A DNA stretch of 8,127 nt from an uncultured Roseateles sp. (GTDB lineage Bacteria; Pseudomonadota; Gammaproteobacteria; Burkholderiales; Burkholderiaceae). Positions 1-6,785 of the stretch are shown piece after piece. The stretch's first letter is position 1. Every line of letters starts with the position of its first letter. The stretch is taken from positions 1-8,127 of the forward strand of contig CAMLKW010000201.1 of the NCBI GenBank assembly GCA_946480605.1, in the 5' to 3' direction. The notes beneath the pieces are model-generated. The model was not told the origin of the DNA, did not search any database, and saw only the letters and a list, made by a program, of their open reading frames with translations. The position numbers and the translations under genes were made by a program.

Positions 1-2
1 TG

Positions 3-143
3 GCAAAATGCTACGGCGGTGACATCACCCGCAAGCGCAAGCTGCTGGAGAAGCAAAAGGCCGGCAAGAAGCGCATGAAGCAGATCGGCTCGGTCGAGGT
101 GCCTCAAGAGGCCTTCCTCGCCATCCTGCAGGTCGATGACTGA
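3..143 (+). CDS. lepA: Elongation factor 4 (LepA), C-terminal end only
   Basis: This is the last 46 codons of LepA/EF4, a translational GTPase that acts on the ribosome (back-translocation and assembly roles are described for the family). The visible peptide begins [18 protein letters not shown] and continues through [17 protein letters not shown] to end in ILQVDD. It is the highly conserved LepA C-terminal domain, a lysine-rich RNA-binding tail found only in this family. The GTPase and other domains lie outside the window to the left. The stop codon overlaps the start of lepB by 8 bases, which fits the classic lepA-lepB operon. The reading frame is intact to its end; identification is firm although only a fragment is seen. 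Confidence 0.95.
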   Translation, partial: AKCYGGDITRKRKLLEKQKAGKKRMKQIGSVEVPQEAFLAILQVDD

Positions 144-1155
144 CCCCTACCGTTCCACCCCCGCCTTGACTACCTCCTTGATGAGCGCTCTGACCGGTGT
201 TTTGTACGCGGCCCTGGTGGCCTACCTGGGTGGCTGGTATCTCGGCCGCTGGACCGGCAACTTCGCGCTGCTGCTGTTCATCCTGACCGCCGTCTCGATG
301 CTGTACTGGCTGGCCGAGCGCTTGCACTTCGCGCCGGCCCGCCAGCGCGCGGCGCAGAACCTGGTGGACAACGACGCCAAGCGTCGCGAGAACCTGGCCG
401 CCCAGGGCATCAACCGTGTCGATGGCGACATCGAGCCGGCCCGCCAGCAGTTGCTGCAGCAGCCCTGGTGGCTGGACTGGACCGCAGGCCTGTTTCCGGT
501 GATCCTGGTCGTGTTCCTGCTGCGCAGCTTCCTGTTCGAGCCGTTCAAGATTCCGTCCGGCTCCATGGTGCCCACGCTGCTGGTGGGTGACCTCATCCTG
601 GTCAACAAGTTCCACTACGGCGTGCGCCTGCCGGTGATCAACAAGAAGATCATCGCCAACAACGACGTGAAGCGCGGCGACGTGATGGTGTTCCGCTACC
701 CCGAGGACCCCAGCACCGATTTCATCAAGCGCGTCGCGGCCATCCCGGGTGATGAGGTCAGCTACGTCAACCAGAAGCTCTACATCAACGGCCAACTGGC
801 GCTGCTGCAGCCCCAGGGCAACTTCTACGACGAGGATGCGCGCGTCTACCGCCAGCGCTTCCTGGAGAAGCTGGGCGACAAGGAGCACCAGATCCTGGTG
901 CAGCCCGACGCGCAGCGCCTGTTCCGGCCGGACCGCGTCGACGGTCCGTTCCCGTTCCAGGACAACTGCCGCTACACCGTCGAGGGCGTGACCTGCAAGG
1001 TGCCGGCCGGCAACTACTTCATGCTGGGCGACAACCGTGACAACTCGCGCGATTCCCGCTTCTGGGGCTTCGTGCCGGACGAGAACATCGTCGGCAAGGC
1101 CTTCTTGGTGTGGATGAATTTCGGTAACCTCAAGCGCATCGGTACTTCCTTCTGA
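136..1155 (+). CDS. lepB: Signal peptidase I (leader peptidase LepB)
   Basis: LepB is the inner-membrane serine protease that cleaves signal peptides from exported proteins at the periplasmic face. The catalytic motif [13 protein letters not shown] lies at residues 140-152, with S143 as the nucleophile. The general-base lysine is K198 in [11 protein letters not shown]. The family box [17 protein letters not shown] covers 298-314. A cysteine pair C278/C287 precedes it, comparable to the disulfide pair in the E. coli enzyme. Hydrophobic segments are at about 18-36, 42-60 and 117-134, with a charged loop (61-112) before the last; the extra N-terminal segment is discussed in the findings. At 339 residues it is close to the E. 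coli length of 324. The start at 136 overlaps lepA; an ATG at 181 (residue 16, MSALTG) is a credible alternative. Its stop overlaps the next start by one base. Confidence 0.96.
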   Translation: MTDPYRSTPALTTSLMSALTGVLYAALVAYLGGWYLGRWTGNFALLLFILTAVSMLYWLAERLHFAPARQRAAQNLVDNDAKRRENLAAQGINRVDGDIEPARQQLLQQPWWLDWTAGLFPVILVVFLLRSFLFEPFKIPSGSMVPTLLVGDLILVNKFHYGVRLPVINKKIIANNDVKRGDVMVFRYPEDPSTDFIKRVAAIPGDEVSYVNQKLYINGQLALLQPQGNFYDEDARVYRQRFLEKLGDKEHQILVQPDAQRLFRPDRVDGPFPFQDNCRYTVEGVTCKVPAGNYFMLGDNRDNSRDSRFWGFVPDENIVGKAFLVWMNFGNLKRIGTSF

Positions 1156-1550
1156 TGCACCCAATGAGCCGCTGCCGCCGTTCCCCGTCGTCATCCTCCG
1201 CCCGTGCGCAGCGCGGCTTCACGCTGGTCGGCCTGCTGTTCTGGGGCGCCGTCATCGCCGTGACGGCGGTCGTGGGCATGAAGGTCTTCCCGACCGTGCT
1301 GGAGTACTACACCGTCAAGGGCGTGGTCGACCGCATCGCCGCCGGCAACCCGTCCACCGTGCCGGCCGTGCGCCAGGAGTTCGACCGCGTCCGCCAGGTC
1401 GAGTACTCCATCGTCAGCATCACGGGTGCCGACCTGACGGTCAGCAAGGACGGCGGCGACAAGGTGGTCATCGAGTTCGGCTGGGACAAGGAAATCGACC
1501 TGTTCGGGCCGGTCCACCTGCTCATCAAGTACCGCGGCAAATCGCGTTGA
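1155..1550 (+). CDS. DUF4845 family small membrane protein with pilin-like N-terminus
   Basis: This is a 131-residue protein found between lepB and rnc in many beta- and gammaproteobacteria; I assign it to DUF4845 from position and sequence character. Its biochemical role is unknown. A basic, serine-rich leader (residues 1-20) is followed by GFTLVGLLFWGAVIAVTAVVG (21-41), a single transmembrane segment. The rest is a small soluble domain (about 45-131), probably periplasmic, ending LFGPVHLLIKYRGKSR. The segment RGFTLVGLL strongly resembles the cleavage region of type IV prepilins (RGFTLVELL), but the position normally holding Glu5 is Gly26. The start at 1155 overlaps the lepB stop as TGATG; an in-frame ATG at 1164 is possible. 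The 16-base gap to rnc suggests co-expression with the RNA-processing genes. Confidence 0.85.
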   Translation: MHPMSRCRRSPSSSSARAQRGFTLVGLLFWGAVIAVTAVVGMKVFPTVLEYYTVKGVVDRIAAGNPSTVPAVRQEFDRVRQVEYSIVSITGADLTVSKDGGDKVVIEFGWDKEIDLFGPVHLLIKYRGKSR

Positions 1551-1566
1551 CGCGGGTGCTGCGACG

Positions 1567-2253
1567 ATGAACGCTGCGCTCGATGCCCTTCAGCGCCGTT
1601 TGGGCCATCGCTTCCAGCGGCCCGAACTGCTGCTGCGCGCGCTGACCCACCGCAGCTACGGCGCCGACCACAACGAGCGGCTGGAGTTCCTCGGCGACGC
1701 CGTGCTAAGCCTGGCCGTGTCCAGCCTGCTGTACGAGCGCTACGCCGGCTCCGACGAGGGCGACCTGACCCGCGTGCGCGCCCACCTGGTGCGCGAGGAC
1801 AGCCTGCACAAGCTCGCGCTGGCGCTGGGCCTGCCCGAGGTGCTGAAAATGTCCGACGGCGAGGCCCGCGGCGGCGGCGCGCAGCGCCCGTCCATCCTGG
1901 CCGATGCCGTCGAGGCCGTGCTGGGCGCGGCCCACATCGATGCCGGCTACGAGGCCGCTCTGGACATCGTGCGCCGGCTGCTGGGCGAGACCATCGCTAC
2001 CGCCGCCAGCGCGGGCGACTTCGGCAAGGACGCCAAGACCGCGCTGCAGGAATGGCTGCAGGCCCGCCGCATCGCGGTGCCCAGCTACCGCATCATTGCG
2101 ACGCGGGGCCAGGCCCATGCCCAGACCTTCGAGGTCGAATGCGCCGTGCCGGCGCTGGACATGGCCGCACTGGGCGAGGGCCGCTCGCGCCGCACCGCTG
2201 AGCAGGAGGCCGCCCGCCGCCTGCTGGACCGACTGAACGAACGAGGCCGATGA
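1567..2253 (+). CDS. rnc: Ribonuclease III
   Basis: RNase III is a Mg2+-dependent endonuclease that cuts double-stranded RNA, processing rRNA precursors and some mRNAs. The signature [14 protein letters not shown] occupies residues 35-48. The metal-binding and catalytic acidic residues are visible as E37, E40, D44, D113 and E116, the last two in [12 protein letters not shown] double-stranded RNA binding domain fills about 155-225: [11 protein letters not shown] near the start and [16 protein letters not shown] near the end. The length of 228 residues matches the E. coli enzyme (226). No strong ribosome binding site precedes the ATG. The gene lies mid-operon, so the autoregulatory 5' leader hairpin known for E. 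coli rnc is not evident here. Its end overlaps era. Confidence 0.97.
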   Translation: MNAALDALQRRLGHRFQRPELLLRALTHRSYGADHNERLEFLGDAVLSLAVSSLLYERYAGSDEGDLTRVRAHLVREDSLHKLALALGLPEVLKMSDGEARGGGAQRPSILADAVEAVLGAAHIDAGYEAALDIVRRLLGETIATAASAGDFGKDAKTALQEWLQARRIAVPSYRIIATRGQAHAQTFEVECAVPALDMAALGEGRSRRTAEQEAARRLLDRLNERGR

Positions 2254-3167
2254 TGAACGACGCTGTATCCCCCGCCCCCGAAGGCCCGCCCCAACGCTGC
2301 GGCCTGATCGCCATCGTCGGCCGACCCAACGTCGGCAAGTCCACGCTGCTGAACGCGCTGGTCGGCCAGAAGGTCAGCATCACGTCCGACAAGGCCCAGA
2401 CCACCCGCCACCGCATCACCGGCGTTCGCACGGTCGACGAAGCCCAGTTCGTCTTCGTCGACACGCCTGGCTTCCAGACCAAGCACAACGCCGCGCTGAA
2501 CCGCACGCTGAACCGCACCGTGCACGGCGTGCTGGCCGACGTGGACCTGGTGCTGTTCGTCGTCGAGGCCGGCCGCTTCGGGCTGGACGACGCCAAGGTG
2601 CTGGGCCTGCTGCCCGAGGACAAGCCGGTCGTGCTGATCGCCAACAAGCTGGACGCCGTGCACCGCCGCGCCGAGCTGGCGCCGTGGCTCAAGGGCATGC
2701 AGGAGCGCCGCAACTTCGCCGAGTTCGTGCCGCTGTCGGCCAAGAAAGAGGCCGACGTCACGCGCCTGTTCAAGATCCTCAAGCCCTACCTGCCCGAGCA
2801 GGGCTGGTTCTACGACGGCGAAGCGCTGACCGACCGCAGCGAGAAGTTCCTCGCCAGCGAGATCATCCGCGAGAAGCTGTTCCGTCTGACTGGCGACGAG
2901 CTGCCCTACACCTCCACCGTCGTCATCGACAAGTGGGAAGAGGAGGGCGAGCTGCGCCGCATCAGCGCCAGCATCGTCGTCGAGCGCGACGCCCACAAAG
3001 GCATGATCATCGGCCAGGGCGGCGAGCGGTTGAAGCGCATCGGTTCCGAGTCGCGCCAGGAGCTGGAGCACCTGATGGACGGCCGCGTGTTCCTGGAGCT
3101 GTGGGTGAAGGTGCGCTCGGGCTGGGCGGATACCGAAGAGCATCTGCGCTCCTACGGCTACGAGTGA
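2250..3167 (+). CDS. era: GTPase Era, 16S rRNA-binding ribosome assembly factor
   Basis: Era is an essential GTPase that binds the 3' end of 16S rRNA during 30S subunit maturation, acting in cytoplasm and at the membrane. GTPase motifs are complete: G1 GRPNVGKST at 24-32, the switch region TTRHRITG at 51-58, G3 DTPG at 71-74, G4 NKLD at 132-135 and G5 SAK at 163-165. The C-terminal KH domain is present, with [20 protein letters not shown] around 244-263 and the GxxG loop at 255-258. The length of 305 residues is typical. Two consecutive ATGs exist (2250 and 2253). A GAGG at 2243-2246 is 3 bases from the first and 6 from the second, so translation may start at the second; the difference is one residue. 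The rnc stop overlaps either start, so coupling with RNase III is expected. Confidence 0.97.
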   Translation: MMNDAVSPAPEGPPQRCGLIAIVGRPNVGKSTLLNALVGQKVSITSDKAQTTRHRITGVRTVDEAQFVFVDTPGFQTKHNAALNRTLNRTVHGVLADVDLVLFVVEAGRFGLDDAKVLGLLPEDKPVVLIANKLDAVHRRAELAPWLKGMQERRNFAEFVPLSAKKEADVTRLFKILKPYLPEQGWFYDGEALTDRSEKFLASEIIREKLFRLTGDELPYTSTVVIDKWEEEGELRRISASIVVERDAHKGMIIGQGGERLKRIGSESRQELEHLMDGRVFLELWVKVRSGWADTEEHLRSYGYE

Positions 3168-3174
3168 CCCATCC

Positions 3175-3927
3175 ATGCGGCTGACGCGCCCGCCGGCGGT
3201 CCAGCAGGCCTACGTGCTGCATCAGCACGACTGGAGCGAGTCCAGCCTCATCCTGGATCTGTTCACGCGCGAATCCGGCCGCGTGGCCGTCGCCGCCAAG
3301 GGCGCCAAGCGACCCTACTCGCAGCTGCGTGCCGTGCTGCTGCCGCTGCAGCGCGTCAGCGTGTCCTTGAGCAAGCCCGCCAAGGCGGATGGTGGCGAGG
3401 TGCAGACGCTGCGCAGCGCCGAGTGGGGCGGCGGCGCCACGCTGCCCAGCGGCGCGACACTGTTCTCCGGCTACTACCTGAACGAGCTGCTGCTGAAACT
3501 GCTCGCCCGGCACGACCCGCATCCGCAGCTGTTCGACGCCTATGCCGACGCGCTCGCGCATCTGAGCGACGGCGACGAGGTGTTGCGCGCCTTCGAGCTG
3601 AAGCTGCTGGCCGAGCTGGGCCTGCTGCCCGACCTCAGCGTCGTCACGCCGACCCAGGCGCCCGTCGATCCGGCACGGCGCTATCAGCTCTCGCCCGAGT
3701 CCGGTGTCATCCCGCCGACCAGCGACGCCAGCCTGCCCGGCGCGCTGCTGATCCAGCTGCAGGCCGCGCTGCTGCACGGCAGCATGGCTGCGCTGCGCCA
3801 GGCCTGCGCAGCCGCGCCGCAGGGCCTCAAGACCACGCTGCGCGGGCTGCTCCACTACCATCTTGGCCATCAGCCCCTGCGCACGCGGGCCTTGATGGTC
3901 GACGTGCAACAACTGCTCGACACATGA
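3175..3927 (+). CDS. recO: DNA repair protein RecO
   Basis: RecO works with RecR to load RecA onto SSB-coated single-stranded DNA during gap repair. The N-terminal OB-fold region is recognisable ([18 protein letters not shown] at 13-30, then [15 protein letters not shown] at 35-49). The helical C-terminal domain follows, with [12 protein letters not shown] at 99-110, [15 protein letters not shown] at 140-154 and [14 protein letters not shown] at 225-238. Only one cysteine (C211) is present, so the four-cysteine zinc site of some RecO proteins is absent. The length is 250 residues, similar to E. coli RecO (242). The start lies 7 bases after the era stop with only a weak ribosome binding site, and the stop overlaps pdxJ as ATGA. 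The era-recO-pdxJ order is conserved in proteobacteria. Confidence 0.94.
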   Translation: MRLTRPPAVQQAYVLHQHDWSESSLILDLFTRESGRVAVAAKGAKRPYSQLRAVLLPLQRVSVSLSKPAKADGGEVQTLRSAEWGGGATLPSGATLFSGYYLNELLLKLLARHDPHPQLFDAYADALAHLSDGDEVLRAFELKLLAELGLLPDLSVVTPTQAPVDPARRYQLSPESGVIPPTSDASLPGALLIQLQAALLHGSMAALRQACAAAPQGLKTTLRGLLHYHLGHQPLRTRALMVDVQQLLDT

Positions 3928-4691
3928 ATCCATTTGCACACGCCGGCGCCCGCTGCGCGCTGTCGGTCAACGTCAACAAGGTCGCGCTGCTGCGCAACAC
4001 GCGCCACCTGGGCATCCCCAGCGTGCTGCGTGCGGCCGAGCAGTGCCTGCTGGCCGGCGCGCAAGGCATCACGGTGCACCCGCGGCCCGATGCGCGCCAC
4101 ATCCGCCCCGGCGACGTCGACGACCTGGCTGCGTTCCTCAAGGACTGGCCGCAAGCCGAGTTCAACATCGAGGGCAACCCGACGCAGAACCTGATGGACT
4201 TCGTGCGCCGGCATCGCCCGCACCAGGTCACCTTCGTGCCCGATTCGGAAGATCAGTTCACCTCCGACCACGGCTGGACGCTGCCGCAGGACGTCGAGCG
4301 CCTGAAGCCGCTGATCCGCGAGGCCCAGGACCTGGGCGTGCGCGTCAGCCTCTTCATGGACCCGAATCCCGCGGCGATGGCGCACGTGGCCGAACTGGGC
4401 GCGGACCGCATCGAGCTGTACACCGAAACCTTCGCCAGCGCCTTCGGCACCGAGCGCCAGGACGCCGTACTGGCCGGCTTCACGGCGACGGCGCAGGCCG
4501 CGCTCACAGTGGGGCTGGGCATCAACGCCGGCCACGACCTGAACCGCGACAACCTCAGCGTGTTCCTGCGCCACGTGCCCGGCGTGCTGGAGGCCTCCAT
4601 CGGCCACGCGCTGATCGCCGATGCGCTGGAGCTGGGCTACACCGAGACGGTGCGTGCCTACCAGCGCGTCATCGCGACGGCCTACACATGA
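3924..4691 (+). CDS. pdxJ: Pyridoxine 5'-phosphate synthase (PdxJ)
   Basis: PdxJ condenses 1-deoxyxylulose 5-phosphate with 3-amino-2-oxopropyl phosphate to give pyridoxine 5'-phosphate, the ring-closing step of DXP-dependent vitamin B6 synthesis, as a cytoplasmic TIM-barrel enzyme. The expected catalytic residues are present: H52 in [14 protein letters not shown]83 in [10 protein letters not shown] and H204 in INAGHDLN, plus phosphate-loop IGHAL at 226-230. The N-terminal motif reads [14 protein letters not shown] (14-27), whereas E. coli has GVNIDHIATLRN, so it belongs to a divergent branch. The start at 3924 is chosen because it overlaps the recO stop (ATGA) and puts the first beta strand about 11 residues in. 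The frame is open much further upstream, but that part runs through recO. Length is 255 residues (E. coli 243). Its stop overlaps acpS. Confidence 0.94.
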   Translation: MNPFAHAGARCALSVNVNKVALLRNTRHLGIPSVLRAAEQCLLAGAQGITVHPRPDARHIRPGDVDDLAAFLKDWPQAEFNIEGNPTQNLMDFVRRHRPHQVTFVPDSEDQFTSDHGWTLPQDVERLKPLIREAQDLGVRVSLFMDPNPAAMAHVAELGADRIELYTETFASAFGTERQDAVLAGFTATAQAALTVGLGINAGHDLNRDNLSVFLRHVPGVLEASIGHALIADALELGYTETVRAYQRVIATAYT

Positions 4692-5083
4692 TCTACGGCA
4701 TCGGCACCGACCTCTGCGACATCCGCCGCATCCGCGAAACGCTGGCGCGGCGCGGCGAGCGCTTCGCCGAGAAGGTGCTGGGGCCGCATGAGCTGGCCGT
4801 GTTCCGCGAGCGCCGCGCCAAGGTGGAGGCGCGCGGCGAGGCCTACCTCGCGACGCGCTTCGCGGCCAAGGAGGCCTTCTCCAAGGCGATTGGCATGGGC
4901 ATGCGCATGCCCATGACCTGGCGTGCGATGGAGGTGGTGAAGGCGCCCAGCGGCAAGCCCGAGATCGCACTGCACGGTGAACTGGCCGAGTGGTTTGCCG
5001 CCCGTGGCCTGAGCGCGCATGTGACGGTCAGCGACGAGCAGGATTACGCCGTCGCCTTTGTCGTCGTCGAGCGCGCGGGCTGA
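4688..5083 (+). CDS. acpS: Holo-[acyl-carrier-protein] synthase (AcpS)
   Basis: AcpS transfers the 4'-phosphopantetheine arm of coenzyme A to a serine of apo-acyl carrier protein, activating it for fatty acid synthesis. The two family signatures are visible: [15 protein letters not shown] at 1-15, with metal-ligand D8, and [15 protein letters not shown] at 55-69, with E62 as the second metal ligand. The C-terminal strand [14 protein letters not shown] (115-128) is also typical. Length is 131 residues, near the E. coli value of 126. It overlaps pdxJ by ATGA and appears to be the last gene of the operon. The stretch encoding GMGMRMPMT (69-77) contains a perfect DNA palindrome listed separately. 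A nagZ gene, which I recall following acpS in several Burkholderiales, is not here. Confidence 0.96.
   Translation: MIYGIGTDLCDIRRIRETLARRGERFAEKVLGPHELAVFRERRAKVEARGEAYLATRFAAKEAFSKAIGMGMRMPMTWRAMEVVKAPSGKPEIALHGELAEWFAARGLSAHVTVSDEQDYAVAFVVVERAG
4894..4915. repeat. Perfect 22-bp palindrome inside acpS
   Basis: The half-site CATGGGCATGC is followed directly by its exact reverse complement, giving a 22-bp palindrome with no spacer, centred between 4904 and 4905. It contains nested GCATGC and CATG steps. It encodes the Met-Gly-Met-Arg-Met-Pro-Met run of AcpS, so protein constraint and codon choice may explain part of it. No function is assigned. Confidence 0.9.
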
Positions 5084-5091
5084 GCTTCAGC
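5079..5091. terminator. Weak inverted repeat across the convergent stop codons
   Basis: GCTGA-gct-TCAGC is a 5-bp perfect inverted repeat with a 3-base loop. The left arm contains the acpS stop (5081-5083) and the right arm the stop of the - strand gene (5087-5089). The genes end 3 bases apart, so any shared terminator must be here. The stem is short and there is no T-run on either side, so intrinsic termination is doubtful; Rho-dependent ending or read-through is as likely. Confidence 0.25.
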
Positions 5092-6778
5092 GCGGCGGCT
5101 GGAACAGCAGTCGTTCGGCCAGCTCGCGGCGTGCCGGGGGCTGCGCGGGCAGGCGGTCCAGCAGCGCGATGGCGGCGTCGCAGCCGGCCGTGCTGGCAGG
5201 GCCGTCCGGGGCGTCGGCCCACAGCCGCGACAGCAGGCCCAGCGCGGCGCGTCCCACGGTGCGGTCCAGCACCTCGACCTCGATGCCGCTGGGCGGCCGC
5301 GGCACCCAGCGCGGCGGGGCGCCGCGGGCGGCTTCCAGGATCCACTGCGCCTCGCGCGCCTGCAGCTCCTCGGGCAACTGGCCGCGCGTGCCCAGGCGGC
5401 CGTCCATCAGGCCGCGGCAGTCGGCGGCCGGCGGCGCGCGCAAGGCCTTGAGCTGCCCTGAGACCAGCTGCACGTAGCGGCGCCGCAGCACGCCGTCGGT
5501 GCCGTTGATCAGGTCCGGCATCTGCCGCGCCAGCGGCGTCAGCGCGCTGGCCTGCACCGCGTCGTCGGGCGCGCCGGCCTGGCGGGTGTCCCACATGCGC
5601 TGGGCGACGGCGGCGACCATGCCGGGCGAGCGGCGCTCCAGCGCCTCCCAGACCGGATGCTGCCGCAGGGCGTCGTCGAAGTCCGCCAGCGTGGTGGTCT
5701 CGCCCGCCGCAGGCAGCGGCACGGCCAGCGTCTGCGGCGATGGCGCGATCAGCGCATGCGCCTGCAGGTCCGCGCGCGGCACGAACCACATGTGGCGTGC
5801 GGGCGTGTCCAGCGTCTTGTCGATCATGGGCTGCGGCAGGCCCAGCTCGCGGTAGGTCTGGGCCAGCTGCTGGTTGGCCAGCTCGTCGAAGACCGGGTTG
5901 TAGGTGCGCGTGGAGGCGCGGTGGAAGCCCAGCTGCCCTTCGGGCGACAGCTGGCGCGGGCTGCCGGCCAGGAAGACCAGCGTGCAGGCGCTGGCGCAGG
6001 TGCCCACGGCGCGCACCGCGTGGCCGTGCTGCTTGACCGCCTGGGCCATGCGCTCGGCCTCGCGCACCCGGCCGCCGGGTGATTCCAGCTCCACGCGCTT
6101 GAGGCCGCGTGCGGCATCGCTGGCCAGCAGCATGCGCAGGCGTTCGCCGTCGCCCATGCCGATGACGCCTTCCAGGCGCAGGCTGCGGCCGTCGGCCGAC
6201 AGCGCGAACTTCGCCTGGCCGATGGGGTCGATGCCGCGCGCCATCTGCCAGAACTCGCCCAGGTTGGGCAGCAGGCCGAACAGCACCGATGCCAGCAGCT
6301 GCAGTGCCCCCAGCGCGAGGACGAGGCGGGCCAGCCAGCCCCACAGCAGCGAGCCCTGCTCGCGCAGGTAGTGGGCCGCGGCGCGCCAGGCGCCCACCAG
6401 GCACCAGATGTCCAGCCCCAGCAGCAGCGGCATGCCCACCAGCACCGCGATGGCGCTGACCTGGAGCGAGTCGCCCTTGGCACCGATCCAGCTCATCAGC
6501 CCGGTCAAGGCCAGCGCCAGCGGCGTGGCCAGCAGCATGTTGTTGACCCAGAAGCTGCGCACCAGGCTCAGCTCGCCGCGCCAGTGGCGCGTGAAGTAGC
6601 CGGTCTGCGGCGCCGCGGCGGGCGCCGGGCGGCGGCGCGCTGCCGTCGCGGCGCGCGGCCGCGCCGAGGCCTGCTGCCAGCTGGGCGTGGGCTCGGACGG
6701 TGCCGGTGCGGACGCCGCCGCGTCGGCCGCCAGCGACGTGGGGTCCACGTAGGGGCGTGGCGGGCGGGCGTTGCTCAT
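5087..6778 (-). CDS. Membrane-anchored ClpP/crotonase-fold (COG3904-type) protein, function unknown
   Basis: The 563-residue protein starts with a proline/alanine-rich, arginine-containing tail (1-60), probably cytoplasmic. Three hydrophobic segments follow at about 79-98, 106-130 and 143-171; HWRGELSLVRSFWVNN (65-80) leads into the first. The region 190-345 reads as a ClpP-superfamily domain: VELESPGG at 229-236 (oxyanion loop), GTCASACTLVFLAG at 259-272 with S263 as candidate nucleophile, and LGFH with H286 as candidate base. The Ser-His spacing of 23 is close to that in ClpP. HMWFVPRADLQAHALI (329-344) fits the COG3904 type. The C-terminal 220 residues match nothing I recognise. The predicted topology places the ClpP-like domain in the periplasm. 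It lies 7 bases after the methionine-rich gene and is probably co-transcribed. Proteolytic activity is inferred, not shown; the fold assignment is fairly sure and the function unknown. Confidence 0.8.
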   Translation of the reverse strand: MSNARPPRPYVDPTSLAADAAASAPAPSEPTPSWQQASARPRAATAARRRPAPAAAPQTGYFTRHWRGELSLVRSFWVNNMLLATPLALALTGLMSWIGAKGDSLQVSAIAVLVGMPLLLGLDIWCLVGAWRAAAHYLREQGSLLWGWLARLVLALGALQLLASVLFGLLPNLGEFWQMARGIDPIGQAKFALSADGRSLRLEGVIGMGDGERLRMLLASDAARGLKRVELESPGGRVREAERMAQAVKQHGHAVRAVGTCASACTLVFLAGSPRQLSPEGQLGFHRASTRTYNPVFDELANQQLAQTYRELGLPQPMIDKTLDTPARHMWFVPRADLQAHALIAPSPQTLAVPLPAAGETTTLADFDDALRQHPVWEALERRSPGMVAAVAQRMWDTRQAGAPDDAVQASALTPLARQMPDLINGTDGVLRRRYVQLVSGQLKALRAPPAADCRGLMDGRLGTRGQLPEELQAREAQWILEAARGAPPRWVPRPPSGIEVEVLDRTVGRAALGLLSRLWADAPDGPASTAGCDAAIALLDRLPAQPPARRELAERLLFQPPR

Positions 6779-6785
6779 CGGGCGC

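Noticed and set aside
25..1194. Long - strand open frame opposite lepB (389 codons)
   Set aside because: It is antisense to a clearly identified lepB, has biased Val/Ala/Gln/His-rich composition typical of high-GC mirror frames, and shows no family motif.
1543..1554. Small hairpin CGCG-TTGA-CGCG at the DUF4845 stop
   Set aside because: A 4-bp stem is common by chance in DNA this GC-rich, and there is no T-run, so it is not called as a terminator.
2085..3176. Long - strand open frame opposite era (363 codons)
   Set aside because: It is antisense to the full set of Era GTPase and KH motifs; the composition is that of a GC-driven shadow frame.
3423..4691. Extended + strand frame that would add about 167 residues to the PdxJ N-terminus
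   Set aside because: The extra part runs through recO in another frame, is Arg/Ala-rich without motifs, and the ATG at 3924 gives a normal PdxJ length with the usual recO overlap.
4043..5083. A + strand frame starting inside pdxJ and reading into acpS
   Set aside because: Only the part from 4688 matches AcpS, starting with [12 protein letters not shown]; the upstream part is an out-of-frame reading of pdxJ.
5028..6404. Second long - strand frame (458 codons) overlapping the ClpP-fold gene
   Set aside because: It is Arg/Ala/Gly/Pro-rich without recognisable motifs, while the other frame holds SPGG, CASAC, LGFH and three membrane helices.
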